A model generated the notes under the pieces. It did no database searches. It had not been told where the DNA came from and worked only from the letters and a program-made list of their open reading frames with translations. Shown here piece after piece: positions 1 to 12,088 of a stretch of 64,000 nucleotides of DNA. The position numbers and the translations under genes are program-made. How positions within the stretch are numbered: position 1 is the stretch's first letter; each line of letters begins with the position of its first letter. The stretch is taken from contig JAHLEZ010000051.1 of the NCBI GenBank assembly GCA_020726505.1, forward strand, positions 1 to 64,000, given 5' to 3'. Source of the DNA: Leptodontidium sp. MPI-SDFR-AT-0119. Its lineage: Eukaryota > Ascomycota > Leotiomycetes > Helotiales > Leptodontidiaceae.

Positions 1-380
1 CTATCGGGTGTCCTGAAGGAGACGCAGCTTGCTGGCTATGGTACCGAAGGATGGGGGTTGGCTATATTTACGCGGGTGGATGCTTTTCAAGCTTGTTTTA
101 AGATAACGTTGGCCCTTGTCTGATGAATGTTGTTCTTGTTAAAAGTCAGCTTGTCATATCGGACATTCAGGTATTGTACTTGCGGCTTGACCCTTGTATC
201 AATGGAGGTTAGGCTTTGAAAATACTCGAGTGAGCTTATGCCGAAAGGGCAGGTGTTTCCTGAGTGTGACTTGTAGATATATATAAATTACCATGTCAAG
301 TCCGAGTAGAAATACTAGCAATAACATCTCATTAAATTATAGGAGAGAAGAGACAATCCCAGAAAACAGAGCAAAGCATG
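1..380. other. intergenic, no gene seen
   Basis: No recognisable coding region. Composition is ordinary, not RIP-altered. It lies downstream of the minus-strand gene that ends at 381, so it probably contains that gene's 3' untranslated region. Confidence 0.4.
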
Positions 381-1355
381 CTAAGCAGCAGCCTTCCCTA
401 ACTGTTTCCCGTCATCCACTAAGCCTTCTTCTGGTCGTTCAGATTCTTGAGAACCCGGTTTCTCCTTCCCATCATAGAAGTACGTCTCCGGCATTCTGAC
501 GATACACATAGACGCCATTCCACCTGTCTCGTTGTCGAATTCCTCCAAGTGGTCAGCATCCTTCACTTCCTCTACTGGAGCAATAGGGCTCGCTGGATCA
601 ATCTTTGACAAAGGAAGTTTCACACCCCATTTCTTGAAATTACCAACCCAAGAAGCGATAACCTGTCCAATGGTCTTACTGATGTCCACGGTGACTTCGG
701 CCTGACAACACAGCGCATCCGCTTCCCTGGTCAACAAAATAGCAAGTGTCATGTTTGGCGCAACGCCAGTCTCCTGGCTGGGGTTACCCTCACTAATCCA
801 CGTCATCATATTCGGCGGGTCATCCAAGCCATCAGAGCTGGGAATGCGGTACCCCTTCAGGGTCGTTGAGAAGTCGATCTTCTTCGAGACCTCATTCTCC
901 TCCGTCCATTTGAATCCCGCATTGCCTTGCACAACCGTACCACCCGACACGCCGCCCGTTGCCTCCCGCGTGGTTGTCTTCTTGCGTGTCTCAATTGTCC
1001 TTTCGATACGCAACTCGTTCTTCCATCCCAAAGCGAATCGAACAATCGAAGGAGCCGCTTGGTCGGGTTTGCCTTCGAAATTCGAGAACGTGAGTTTGAT
1101 CGTCGCTTTCTCGATGGGGCGAGCGTTACTGTTGCTGTTAAACTGGGTATGGATAATAAGTAGACTGGCAGGGGAACGCTCCTTGCCGTAAAGACCATGG
1201 CATTCGGCACCAAGAGTCACTTGGAAGTGATATGGAGAGTGGTCTGGAGCTTTGGATCGCGCGAGAAAGCGTTCGCGACCGTGGGGGACACCAAATTGGT
1301 CTGGAGATGGCTCGAGAGGAATCAAACCAGCATTCGACATCAATGGAATTGCCAT
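381..1355 (-). CDS. fungal protein of unknown function, 324 aa
   Basis: Single uninterrupted reading frame with no need for an intron, starting at the first ATG after upstream stops. There is no signal peptide and no membrane segment. Residues about 75-235 look like a beta-rich domain: a conserved-looking stretch VRFALGWKNELRIERTIETR, then a glycine-rich segment (GGVSGGTVVQGNAGFKW), then MMTWISEGNP and a hydrophobic strand LAILLTRE. From memory this layout recurs in many fungal hypothetical proteins, where a W-x-x-x-E/N motif is followed by a strand ending in LLxR; I know no proven function. The last 70 residues are acidic and charged, probably a disordered tail. It is divergently transcribed from the ankyrin-S8 gene at 1755 with about 400 bp between the starts. 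The gene is probably real; its function is unknown. Confidence 0.72.
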   Translation of the reverse strand: MAIPLMSNAGLIPLEPSPDQFGVPHGRERFLARSKAPDHSPYHFQVTLGAECHGLYGKERSPASLLIIHTQFNSNSNARPIEKATIKLTFSNFEGKPDQAAPSIVRFALGWKNELRIERTIETRKKTTTREATGGVSGGTVVQGNAGFKWTEENEVSKKIDFSTTLKGYRIPSSDGLDDPPNMMTWISEGNPSQETGVAPNMTLAILLTREADALCCQAEVTVDISKTIGQVIASWVGNFKKWGVKLPLSKIDPASPIAPVEEVKDADHLEEFDNETGGMASMCIVRMPETYFYDGKEKPGSQESERPEEGLVDDGKQLGKAAA

Positions 1356-1754
1356 GATGTACCTGTGACTGGAAGACAGACCAGTATAGTGACTTGGAAG
1401 AGTACGCTATGCACTAAACACTTTCACAATTAACAATCCAGCGAAGCAGTTGTTAAGGGCAGTTGTTGCCTATCTAACAGATTGACAACGCTATGTGGGA
1501 TTTATGGTGGACGCATTGCATGACGAGGCTGCTGCCTGCTGCGAAGTTGCCTAAGGATTCAGCCACGGCGCGTAAGACTGCAGCTGAGGATCAGCCCGAC
1601 ATGGACTAGCGCAACTTCTCGATAAGGGCTTCCTCTGACAACATCCAGCTTGAGATTCTCTTGCAGTGTTCGTGGAACTGACAGAAAATCACGGATCTCA
1701 TGTGGCGGCCTGAACCTCGTCCGAAGATCGAAGCCCACCGCCAACCCAACCACG
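1356..1754. promoter_or_regulatory. shared bidirectional promoter interval
   Basis: A 399-bp interval separates the start codons of the 324-aa gene (minus) and the ankyrin-S8 gene (plus). It contains no other supported reading frame. The arrangement would allow co-regulation, but no specific binding site was identified. Confidence 0.4.
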
Positions 1755-4700
1755 ATGACAGATTTACGCACGCTAGAAAGGGTTGACTCGTCCCTAACCT
1801 CAAGCTTAGCGCAAGAATTATACAACGCGATAGACAACAGGGATGAGATAGGTGGTTTGGCGAAAATACGAGCTATTATCGATTGCCATCCAGTCGGTGA
1901 CTTGGATTTTCAACGCCCTCTGGACTTTGATCCCGACAGAAATCTCCTCAACTTCGCTATTCACAAAGGGCGGCTGGAGGCCTTGCAGGTTATGATCGAT
2001 TTTCTAATCAAACATAACATTCCATTTCGAGATTCGGATGAAGAAATGGGCCCGGAAAACATGGTACAATTGGCCATTTCGCGGGTTTTCCCTCAAAACC
2101 AGATGGGATTACCTATTCTGAAAGCCATCCTGCAGCATGTTGATCCCAAACTATGCTTTGTAGGCTCTGGCCTCCCCAAAATGTCCGCACTTCATCGGGC
2201 AGCTGCAGCCAGAAAAAACTTGCCAGTGGTTTTTCAAGAACTCCGAATTCGAGCGCCGACTGAGCTGATCCAAGAACTGCTCAAGAACGATGAGGGAAAT
2301 GCAGAAAGCCCCTTCATTTACGCAGCTGATCAAGGAAGCTTCGAGGTAATGGATGAAATGTTAAGCATAGCACCAACACTCATAAGAGTCTCGGATAGCA
2401 AGGGGGAGAATGCTCTACACAAGGCTGCCAGGAAGAACCGGTTGAAAATCGCAGCTTTCCTATTGCAAAAGGATCCACATCTCATTCGTGAGTGTAACGA
2501 GAAGAAGATATCTGCGTACGGGATTGTTGCAGTGGTGGATAAAAATCGCACAGGCGGCAGTTCTGAAATGGCTATACTACTTCGAGAGAGTATCCTTCGA
2601 CTGCCATCTGACGAAGTTGAAATGAAAGAAAAACGATCGCTTCTGTTTGGTGAAGGTATCTCAACCCCAGTAATCTCTATTGCCAAGGTCCTCTACTGAC
2701 GCTTGCAGCTCGAGGTAAGCGGTCAAGATATTACAGATATTTCCAATTCTGGCACTGAATTACTCTAGGGAAAAACATTTTCTTGGATCTGTCGAAGTTC
2801 GAAGTCTTTGGCAAAGACCCATCGCTCGACTTTTCCCAATACATAGCCAGCATAGGAAAACCGCCGAAGACCCCTGCTCAGACTTCGCTTGCCGTCGTTG
2901 AATCACCCTTCGAGTCTTTTCTTGAATTCGTTCAGCTCCCTGATCTCCAGTGCAACACTACCTCTCAGTGCCTCTGCGCTGTGGATAGTCTCCGCAATGT
3001 CAGAGAGACAACAACAGTGTTTGATTATCTTCGCAGAAATGGCGTGACCCATGTCTTACGCGTCAACGTTCAAGACTGTTTGATTCATCCTCATTCATCC
3101 ACTGACATCGTTAAAAGCGTACAAAACCTTCACGTCCAAGAGTTTGACTGGCGCAAGAGAGATCTCACTATTAACGTCCTCCAAGAGGCAGTTCCTGACG
3201 TGGAGTCTCTGACGCTTTACACTTCTGGTAGCGAAGCTCTTTTAGAGCATTGGGCGAGCAAGGGTGGCTTGATCCGACTTTCAAAAGTTAGAACACACCG
3301 ATCTTGTTATCATAAGGTGTTTGAGCTAGCTGACACGTTGTGTTCGATTTGTAGTTGACGAAAGTCAAGATTATAGTGATTCTTGTAAGACTACATATTT
3401 CTCGTCATAGATATGTTTGACTGACAATCCATTACAGGGAGAGCTACTACCAAACGATAGCTTTTCTAAATACAAAGAACGTGTGATTGCAAAGCTGAGT
3501 GCGATTGGTTTTGAATTTCAGGAACTATTGGCAGCTCAGGAACCATTGACATCTCAGAAGGCATTAGCAGCTCAGGAGCCAATGGCAGCTCAGGAACCAT
3601 TGACATCTCAGAAACGATTCCAAGTGATACAATACATACCACCTAATGGGCCAGGTGCTGGTGATGGAAACTCCGGAGGTACATTGCAGTAAGAAATCGT
3701 ACCGAATAGAGCGGTCACAGCTGATTGAGGACGTTAGACCTGTTACTATCTTCGACAAGATGTCGTTCATGAGTGCTTTCTGGAAAATATTGAAGAACGA
3801 CACTGACAAGGAAGCGTGGAAATATATCATCTCTCGCGGAGCTCGAATTGCTGTCCTTGATAGTGGTGTCGACTCGCTCGCGTTTGAAAATATTGAAGGA
3901 GCCTCGTTCACAGAAGACCGCCTTTTCGAGTCCAATCTAAGCAACACGCATTGGAACATCATTTCGGATCCTCACGGCACTCAGATAGCTCACCTAATTC
4001 GGAAGATGGACCCGTGCTCGTTTTTATGTGTTGCCCAAGTATACCAAGTACGGAGTCAAGGACCCAATCTTACGGCAGCAACTGAGGTAGGCTTGTCCCT
4101 TTGCTCAAACGTTGATTTCCCAACTGATAGAAACTTTCAAGGCATTGGATTGGGCGATCAAGGATAGGAATGTGGATATCATCTCGATCAGTTGGTCATA
4201 TCGTCCCCCTGATGATAACGACAACGGCCCTGAAATGCGAGAATTTATTTCCAAAATAGGAGAAGCAACCAGCAACTCCAAATTGGTTTTCTGCTCTATA
4301 GACGATGAACACCCGCGGCACTCGGACTCCTTCCCTGCGAACTGCCCTGGGGTGATCAAGATAGCGACTACGTCTATCGTAGGCATCGATCCCGAATACG
4401 TGAAAGGGAACAACGCCAACTTCTCCTTGCCAGGGGAGGACCTCGAGACTGATGTACCTGCCTATCTCGACCCAAAAGGAAAGAGGAAAATAAAAGGAAG
4501 TTCTTCAGCCACGGCATTAGCGTCGGGTCTTGCTTCTTTGATCTTGACCTTCACCAGACTTGCGCTGAAGAGAAGCAAAGATGGTTACAGCGACGAGGCT
4601 ATCGAAGAGAAGATTATGAAACTCAAGAATCAAGGTGTTATGCGAAGAATCTTTCAGAAAATGTGTGTTGAGAAGACGACGGTTGTGCAGCCGTGGGAAA

Positions 4701-4786
4701 AGATTTTCCCCAGAGATGTGCCGTCTATGAAAATCTGCGAGGTTCTAGGAGAATTTCTAATAACAATGAACGAGTTCCTGAAGTAA
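1755..4786 (+). CDS. ankyrin-repeat / subtilisin-like (S8) serine protease fusion
   Basis: Multi-exon gene joined by eye. The first exon (1755 to about 2655) encodes ankyrin-like helices (NLLNFAIHKGRLEALQVMID, SPFIYAADQGSFEVMDEML, NALHKAARKNRLKIAAFLL). The C-terminal exons encode a peptidase S8 domain with all three catalytic motifs: Asp in AVLDSGVD (near 3855), His in DPHGTQIA (near 3972) and Ser in GSSSATALASG (near 4500). Likely introns are 2656-2768 (either one intron or two around a 6-nt exon at 2709-2714), 3317-3354, 3385-3437 and 4087-4141. The join near 3650-3712 is unresolved and could be an intron or a frameshift. The start at 1755 is preferred to 1650 because the 35 extra residues are low-complexity and arginine-rich. 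No signal peptide is seen, so it is probably a cytosolic protease guarded by its repeat domain. It converges on the NLR gene ending at 4915. Confidence 0.82.
3525..3617 (+). repeat. 18-bp coding tandem repeat in the ankyrin-S8 gene
   Basis: About five 18-nt units encode alternating hexapeptides of the type LAAQEP and LTSQKA in the linker between the central region and the S8 domain. Units differ by a few bases. The length is a multiple of three, so changes in copy number would keep the frame. Confidence 0.75.
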
Positions 4787-4914
4787 AGTTATGGGTCAAA
4801 GAAGTGGAAATATTGGGAAAGGTCCATGTGTATATAGCAATCCATATTACATTTGATGAGAAAGCGATAGAATCCGGAAGTGTCTTGCTACCACACAATA
4901 TTCCTCAAGCATTC

Positions 4915-7900
4915 CTAGAAATTACCCGTGCCCTTGATATCTTGTAGCAATTCCCGCAAACCTTCATTCATTTTGTTAGCATAATCGATTGGCGTCTTTC
5001 CATCATCATCTTTCACGCCACGACTTGCTCCATACTGAAGCAGAATCTCGACTACGTTCTCATTGCCAATTGAGCTACCGATATGTAACGGTGTCGTACC
5101 CCTATAGTTTCTTGGTTCGATATCTGCACCGGCTGTGACTAGTAGCCGCAGTAGATCTGTATTACCATTCGAAGCCGCGATGTGCAAAGGTGTCTGCCCA
5201 GTGTAATCTTGAGCTTCAAGATAGGTACCACTTTCTACAAGAATTGCCGCGGCAGGAAGTTGGTCGGTCATGCAAGCCAAATGCAACGGAGTCCGCCCAT
5301 CAGGTTGCTGGACGTTTGGGTCTGCGCCTGTTTCGAGTAGTAATTTGAGGACCTGTTCGTGCCCGTAAAATGCGGCATGATGGACAGCGTACCGTCCTAC
5401 TAGGTCCTTTGAACTGACGTCTGCTCCTCGATCTAGCAACAGCTGTGTCGATGCAAGGGATCCTCTGATACTTGCTATATGTAGAGGCGAACTTGCCATG
5501 CCGCCCATCTTGACTCGAGACAGCTGTATTGCAGCAAAGTATTGCTGGCCAGCAGCAATCAATGCAGTTAGAACATCACTACGACATGAAAAATCCACCT
5601 TGCTATACTGCAGCACCTTCGCAAGGAAGTTCATTGTTGAGGGTCCCTCGAAATGCCCTAAAGCTCCTGGTACTGAAGCTCGCCATTGTGCAGCACTAAT
5701 TTCGGTGCCATAGTGAAGTAAAAGTTGCAAGGTTCCAATGCTTCCTTTCCCAGCCATAGCCATAAGTGATTCGATCTTCTGCCCATGCAAAAGGTCATGA
5801 TTGATAATCGTGTCCCCCAAGAGCCTTATCAGCTTCATGTTACCCCCCCCTGATTCTCTGCTGACGGTCTTTAGCATCGAAAACAAGAGATGGCGGTATC
5901 GAGGTATCTGGATTTGCAAGCCGGTCTAACAACTCTTCCCAGTCTGAAAAGGCTTCCATGGGAGAATTGCCGACTGCGAAACCGGGATCAGGAGCTTCTT
6001 CAAGAATTAACTTAACGAGATCGTCACTGCCACGCGAGAAAATAAACCAGATTGGGTCTATAGACTCTTGTCCACGCACATTGACGTTTGCTCCATGGTC
6101 AGTTAGAATGTGCAGCGTAGATTCCGAGGCTCTCCAAGCGGCGGCTTGTAAGGCGCTCCCGTATACACCTCCTGTAACATTAACGTTCGCTCCGGCTGCG
6201 AGAAGCGCTCGGACAGTTTCCACATCGCCTACCCCCACTGCTGCTTGGATCGCAGTGCCATACAATCCACCACGAGCATTAACATTAGCTCCCTGGGTTA
6301 ATAGATACTGGATAATATGTGTGTTGTGCGAAGCCGCAGCGAGTTGAAGTGGTGGCCCATAACCATCCCCAACGCCTAGATCGACATCGGAACCGCGTTG
6401 AATTAGTAGTTCTGCAACATCGATACGGCCCCCTCTGACCGCAGCATGGAGCATACTGCCATGCTGTCCAAGTAGCAGATTCGGGTCCGAGTTGTATTCG
6501 ATCAACAGCTTAACAATCTCAATAAAGCCATTCTCACATGCCACATATAATGGAGATTTCCCATCACTGCCTATCCCGTTCACGTTAAACCCCATTGAGA
6601 CAAGTCTTTTTACTATGGCCCTGTTCTCGCTGAGAATTGCAGCACATAGGATATCAGCCATTTCTGTTGCCATTTCTGTTGCTGCAATATAGGTCCCAGA
6701 GTTGACGAGCTCGAAAGAGGGGCCCTCTAGTCCAAGTAGAGCCGCGTAAAAGAGGGGAGATCTAGTCGAGGGTTCTAGGTCGAAGGAAGTACAGCACTTA
6801 AGCCAGGTGCTGACCCAAAGCGGAGAAGCCAATGCATCGCATATTCTATGGACGGTGTTTGAATCGGGATCCCCATCACAAGCTTTGGCATGCTGGGACC
6901 AACTTGTACATGCGTATCGCATAAGTGGGGCGAAATCCAAATCGGTTGCTACCGACTTCAACTGAGCGCTTTCCAGACCAGCATGAAAGTGTATGTATTG
7001 TAGACAGCTTCTGACCATCCATGATTGGGCCTTGGACTTTGTGATAGAGAAATGCCTCACTGGCGATATGGAAGTGTGTTCCGACAAGAGAAACTCTCTC
7101 ACTGAAGTGTGACTGAACTGCACCATTGGAATAGGAGAGCCATCAGCTGTTGTACTTGGAATGGCCTTGTAATAAGGGCACAAAATTTGTGGTTCCGAAT
7201 CCGAGGAAGGCGCCATGCTTAATGCCTCGAACTCCGACTTCGAAACCTCATGGACGGTCAAAAAGCTTGACAGGACCGTCAAGATATCGAATGGATTGGG
7301 GAGGCGATCAGCTGTGTCGAAAATTGTGTCAGGCTTTATTGCAACAGCTTCGGCAAGCTCAAATATCGAAAGAGGCCTCGTCGAAAACGCAAGCCATTGA
7401 AATGCAGAGAATGCCATATCATGGTATTCTTCGTCAATACTTAGCAACATCCGAGTGTAGGTCTCATCCAATGTTGGAGGCAGCGTACGCAAAGCTGTAC
7501 GGACGGCCCGTACTGTGAGGCATTTGCTCAAGGATTCTAGCTGGCAATTTGCCCATGAGAACCTACAACACACTCATCAGAATTCGTTCATTTTCTCTCA
7601 CCCATAGCCTTCCTGGCCTTCGATATCTACTTACATTCCCTTGGAACCTTCTACTAGGAACATAATGATCTCTGTTTTGACATCAGAAGGCCACTTCTTG
7701 AACCTGGAATTTTGCTCAACCTGGCTGCTGATGTATAGCCGGATATCGTCGACGACGAAACGGGTGTTCATCTGAACTGATTGAAAACCGTCTGCTTTCG
7801 ATAAGACCTGTTCGATTTGCGCTTCTCGTCGACTGGTAGCCAATATTTTCAGATTCACAAGGCGGCCAGTAATCTCAATCAACAGCTGACAAAGCTCGAT

Positions 7901-9375
7901 ACTCTCAACACACTCATCAATAGCATCGACGATAAGAAACGTCTCCTTCGATTCTTGAACTAACTTGGCAAGCACCAGGATCATATCGTTCATTGGTGGT
8001 TCTCCTGCTTGATATCTTTCGAAGAAATCTCTCACAAAATCAGGAACTGCGGCTTTCTGGCGAACAAGTTGAGCGAGAATGGGCCGAACAAGATTGAGAA
8101 CACCTTGCTTTTGGGCATCAGCAAAATCGAAGTAAAAATACGCCACATTAAGGTTTTGTTCATTTGCACAATACTGCAAAGTATCCTCGATGATGGCAGA
8201 ACTGGGTACAGGTTATCAGCTTAAATGGCCTACTAATGAGTTGTAAATTGTTTGTACAACATACCAGAGGATAGTTTTGCCACTTCCCGGAATTCCATGC
8301 AGCCAGATAAACGAGGTCAGACCCTGCTTCCAGTCGTAGTACTGCGTGCTCGAAAGGAACCACTCCCCAGACCCAGGCTGGCGCTTTGCAATACAAGCGT
8401 AATGTTTTGATGATGGGTCTGCTGAATAAAGCCACTGGCAAATGCGGTCTTGCATGGCAACTAATAATTGCTGTTCAGTAACATCAAGGAGTGGGTTGAT
8501 GGGTACCAAGTACCTGCTTCTTTCTCTGACATAATATCATGTAGTCTTCTTACTTGATTTTCTACTTGATTTTCTTCTTCTAGATCTAGATGCGACTTGT
8601 CCTCTGACGGTTTCACAAGTTGTGCTAATTGTCTACTGCTCTCGATGTCGTCAGAACCTAGTAGATCGTTGTAATGCCTAGCACGGAGAGATGATTCCTC
8701 TCTTAGAACATCGTGGAAATTGCTGAGATAGAAATTGGTCAGCGAAATCGTTCTGCTCTGTATGGCTGATGTCTCTTTGACAAGGTCCAAATCTCGATAT
8801 ATCGAGGTCGAGATCCTAATATACCGGTAGTGCCGAATATGCTTCTCTACTGAATCTTGCAGACTCCGTTGCGTAAGATCTAAATATGGAAATCACGCGG
8901 CTTACCGAAAATCTCCCTTGACAGCCAGCTCCAAGAGGACTTTGGTACGTGCCAGCTTTTCCAGAGGTTGCCTAAAGAGCGAGTTCAATAGGTCTTCATC
9001 GGCATCTCGATCCTGATTAATAGCGTTCTCCAGTTGATACCGAAGCTGGCGTAGGGATAGCTCGCATTCCCTCAGCTCGAGTGCGAGATCTTTCCGCGCC
9101 GGGGGATTATTGTACGGGTCAACGATTTCTAGTCCTTCATAGGCACCTTTCAGCTGAACCATCAAGCGCAGAACTCTGATCAACTCGATTTTGTTGGTAA
9201 AGTTGCTTTTGATTATGTTGAGATGATCCTGAATCAATGAAATGATGGGAACGATATCGGCAGGTACTTCCAATTTAGCAACATTAGCACTGGCAAGTCT
9301 CCTGAGAAGATTTCTCATCCATGTTGGCTTGCCGTCGGCCGCCTTTTTTGAACCATGGGCAGTTACAAGGTCCAT
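4915..9375 (-). pseudogene. NACHT-ankyrin NLR-like protein, frame broken at a G8 tract
   Basis: Fungal STAND/NLR gene. N-terminal helical region from 9375; then an EWF motif and a NACHT domain with Walker A GIPGSGKT (near 8290), Walker B FLIVDAIDEC (near 7925) and sensor LATSR (near 7830); then a winged-helix-like segment (LPPTLDETYTRML...RPLSIFELAEAV); then about a dozen ankyrin repeats to 4915. Confident introns that keep frame are 7563-7634 and 8202-8264; further introns lie near 8461-8512 and 8880-8905, the latter unresolved. In the ankyrin region the frame stops at 5840 just after eight consecutive Gs (plus-strand C8 at 5843-5850), and the remaining 300 residues continue in another frame; seven Gs would keep the whole frame open. 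The start at 9375 is preferred to 9426 because the extra 17 residues look unrelated. It converges on the ankyrin-S8 gene, with 128 bp between stops. Either a recently disrupted gene or an assembly error. Confidence 0.85.
5843..5850 (-). other. G8 homopolymer at the NLR frame break
   Basis: Eight Cs on the plus strand. On the coding strand the codons AGG GGG GGG are followed directly by TAA; removing one G gives an uninterrupted frame into the C-terminal ankyrin repeats. Confidence 0.85.
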
Positions 9376-9859
9376 CTTGCTTCGTGATGATGATACACCA
9401 AATAGGTAGAAGATGATGAGACACATCCACGTGACTCGAAACTAGGTGGTTGAAGGCAATAACAGTGAAGAGCATTCGGGAGACAACCTCGCAGGTAAGG
9501 AATAGATGTCTAGCGAAGAGGTGGACGATAGCACTGCCGTGATAAGCTTCAGAGAGTTGTGATTTTCAAATGAAAGAAGCATGTGAAATGGTGAGGCTGA
9601 ATGTTGGCACGTTCTGAAATATACCCTGATGGAGGAAGACCAAGGAATGGCCCTTTCCCTTGGTGGCTTGAGCCTCGGTACTGTACGGACATATTCGAGA
9701 ACAATAGAGCGAGTGAATCTTACATCTTGACCACTGCGTCACAAAGTTCACATCATACGCTATTAAAGATATATAAAAGATTCTAAAAGCGCAAAATACT
9801 CTTCATATTCATTGCCTATAAGCAGCCAATCAATCACGGCTCCTCACGTTTTACTAACG
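9376..9859. other. intergenic, NLR promoter side
   Basis: Upstream region of the minus-strand NLR gene, ending at the left inverted repeat of the Fot1/Pogo element. Short open frames here on both strands lack any recognisable motif and were not accepted as genes. Confidence 0.35.
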
Positions 9860-12088
9860 GTAACCGAATTCCACTCAACTTTCCCACCCACACATCATTC
9901 CCGCTGTAACAAGCGAGGCCACCCTCAACTTCAAATAATTATTAATCAACAACACTCTTATAAAATCTCTTTATATTAAAGATATAAAGCATTAGATAAT
10001 AAAAAAAAACATTTACGCAAAGCTTATTGTATTATTTTCTTAATCGTTGTGGTAGAGTTATCTGCCTTCCTGATCGGGTGGCCTTGACTACTACCTCTTC
10101 ATCCGAGACAGGCTCTTCAGCCGGAATAGCCTCGTGTGACCCTAAACTAGCTAAAATACTACTCCTAACCTTTAAGATAATTACCTTTGTCTTTTTAGAA
10201 CTCTTAGCTACTAATTTAGTTGCCTTTTTGGCCTCTAAAGTAGCTTTTCTTGCAGCAGCTCGTTCCAAGACGCCTTGGCGATGCATATCTCTCTTTATCT
10301 AAGCATTAAGAGCTCTTTGAACCGCCTTATCTTCCTTCTCTTTATCTTCCAAGGCTTTCTTAACAGCTCTATCAATCTCCGCTTACTTTTTAGCATCTTC
10401 TTTAGCTACTTTAGCCTTTATAATGTCTCTTTCCTTCTTGTCCCTTAGCTCACGTGCCTCTTGAATCTCTGCCGGTCCAAACCACTATCCAGCAGTAGTC
10501 TCTTTGCCTGTAAGACCTAATCTTTTGCCACGCTTTCGTTTCTTCTTTTCAATCTAAATTGCCTCAACGAGGCCTTTTGCACGGTGCTCAGATATAGCTA
10601 AATTTGCTGCGTTAGTCTCGTTGGCTTTGATTAATTTGCGGAATAGTAACTTAGACGGATTCCTGTCGTAGGCATACTTGAATTGGCGCATACTTTTGGC
10701 TGTATACAGTGTTTTGATCACGGAAGAAACAGGGCTAAAGAATCAAGAGGTACTGGCGATTTAGGCTCAATAATATCAAGAACAGCTCTGGGTTGAAGGG
10801 CCAGATTCCTGTCTTTGCAAAAGCGGACTTGATATTTTATGTTGTTAAAGCCGTATTTTATGCCTTTTAAAAACACGGCCAAAACAGTCGTTTGGAGATA
10901 CCAACTAGTCCTCCACTCTTATAGGTGATATTATTAATCTCCTGAGTATAAGCTGTACTCAATAGTAGAAAACAACTAACGTCAAGAGGTTACATGCGTT
11001 GAGTAGAATGTGGAGGTAAGATTACAAGGCAAATCTTTAACTTATCGCATTCCTTAATAAAGGCCATATTAACGTGTGAAGAATAGCCATCAACGATCAA
11101 TAACCTCCTGCCTCTTCTAGCCTTTTCGCGGGTATGTTAGTCAAAGACAGTCTTCAGCCAATTAAGGCCAAAAGTATTACTTAACTACCTATTCGGCGAA
11201 GAACTAAAGTATACAAGGTCTCCTTCTCTAAAATCCTCTAACTAACTGTCTTGTAGATCTCCAGTTTCAGCCTTATAGATTAAGGTAAGTGGGAGAGAGG
11301 TTCTATTAGTACAAATTGCCGCTAAAAGACTAATAAAAGATCGGGAGCCGTCTTGAATAGCTGACTTAATTCGACCGGATTTGTAGTCCTCTTTAGTCAT
11401 AATTCTCTTTAGACACTGTGCCAACCTAATCAAGAAACCCTTCTTATCTTAATTGTACATGTTTTCGGCCGTAATGTTGTGCTTTTCAATCCTAGTAATT
11501 AACTAAGTGGGGGTAGCGGGGTATATTAGCTAAGAACTCCCTAATTTAAGTATTATAAGAACAAATCAAAGCATAGAACTATATTAAATCATAGAAGTAG
11601 GCTATATTAGGAGAGTATTCAGACTTCGCTCGTTGATTGTTAAGGTTACGAAGGTATGCGCTCTTTAGTCGGTCCCCTCTCCTCTATACAAAGTTGGCGG
11701 TCCAATTCTTGTTTACCTCCCGTCCGCAAATCTCTTTTACAAGGTTCTTAACGATTTGAGTAGTAAGAGGAAGATTTCGTTTAGTTAGCTTATTAATCTG
11801 AGTAATTAGAGCCTCTTCTTGTGCGTTAGTAAGGCATTGTCGATATTCTAACATCGCTTCCTTCATCGAGAGGGTTTGGCCTTTATATCGTTTTGCAAGG
11901 GTTATACGTTCAATACCAAATTTTTCACTAACCTTAGTGTAATTAGGAAGTAATTCTCTTTCACATGCTGCCAAAGTAGCCTTTATAGCTTCTTCGTTGA
12001 CCATTTTGTGATTTTTTGAAGTTATTCAGAATAGCGGTGAGGAGCGGGAATGATATGTGGGTGGGAATTATATAAGGAACTCGGTTAC
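9860..12088 (-). mobile_element. Fot1/Pogo-type (Tc1/mariner superfamily) DNA transposon, degraded
   Basis: The ends form imperfect inverted repeats of about 45 bp. The left end begins GTAACCGAATTCC and continues CCCACCCACA near 9881-9893; the reverse complement of the right end begins GTAACCGAGTTCC and continues the same way, ending CATTCCCGCT in both. Between them the minus strand carries remnants of a Pogo-like transposase (see 10032-12004). The exact target duplication (TA expected) is not clear. The size of about 2.2 kb fits the family. It lies between the NLR gene and an HNWD relic. Confidence 0.82.
10032..12004 (-). pseudogene. Pogo/Fot1-like transposase, inactivated
   Basis: Reads right to left. 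12004-11684 encodes an N-terminal Psq/CENP-B-type helix-turn-helix region (MVNEEAIKATLAACERE, then KVSEKFGIERITLAKRYKG and ITQINKLTKRNLPLTTQIV). 11433-11242 encodes part of the DDE domain (SGRIKSAIQDGSRSFISLL...LPLTLIYKAETGDLQDS), typical of fungal DDE_1 transposases. 10286-10032 encodes a basic, alanine/lysine-rich tail ending TRSGRQITLPQRLRK. The intervening sequence carries stop codons and frame changes in all blocks, many of the TAG/TAA kind expected from RIP, so no full enzyme can be made. The start ATG at 12004 lies about 85 bp inside the right inverted repeat. Confidence 0.85.

Noticed and set aside
751..1433. plus-strand frames opposite the 324-aa gene
   Set aside because: They are shadows of the minus-strand frame, with Arg/Ser/Leu-rich translations and no motif.
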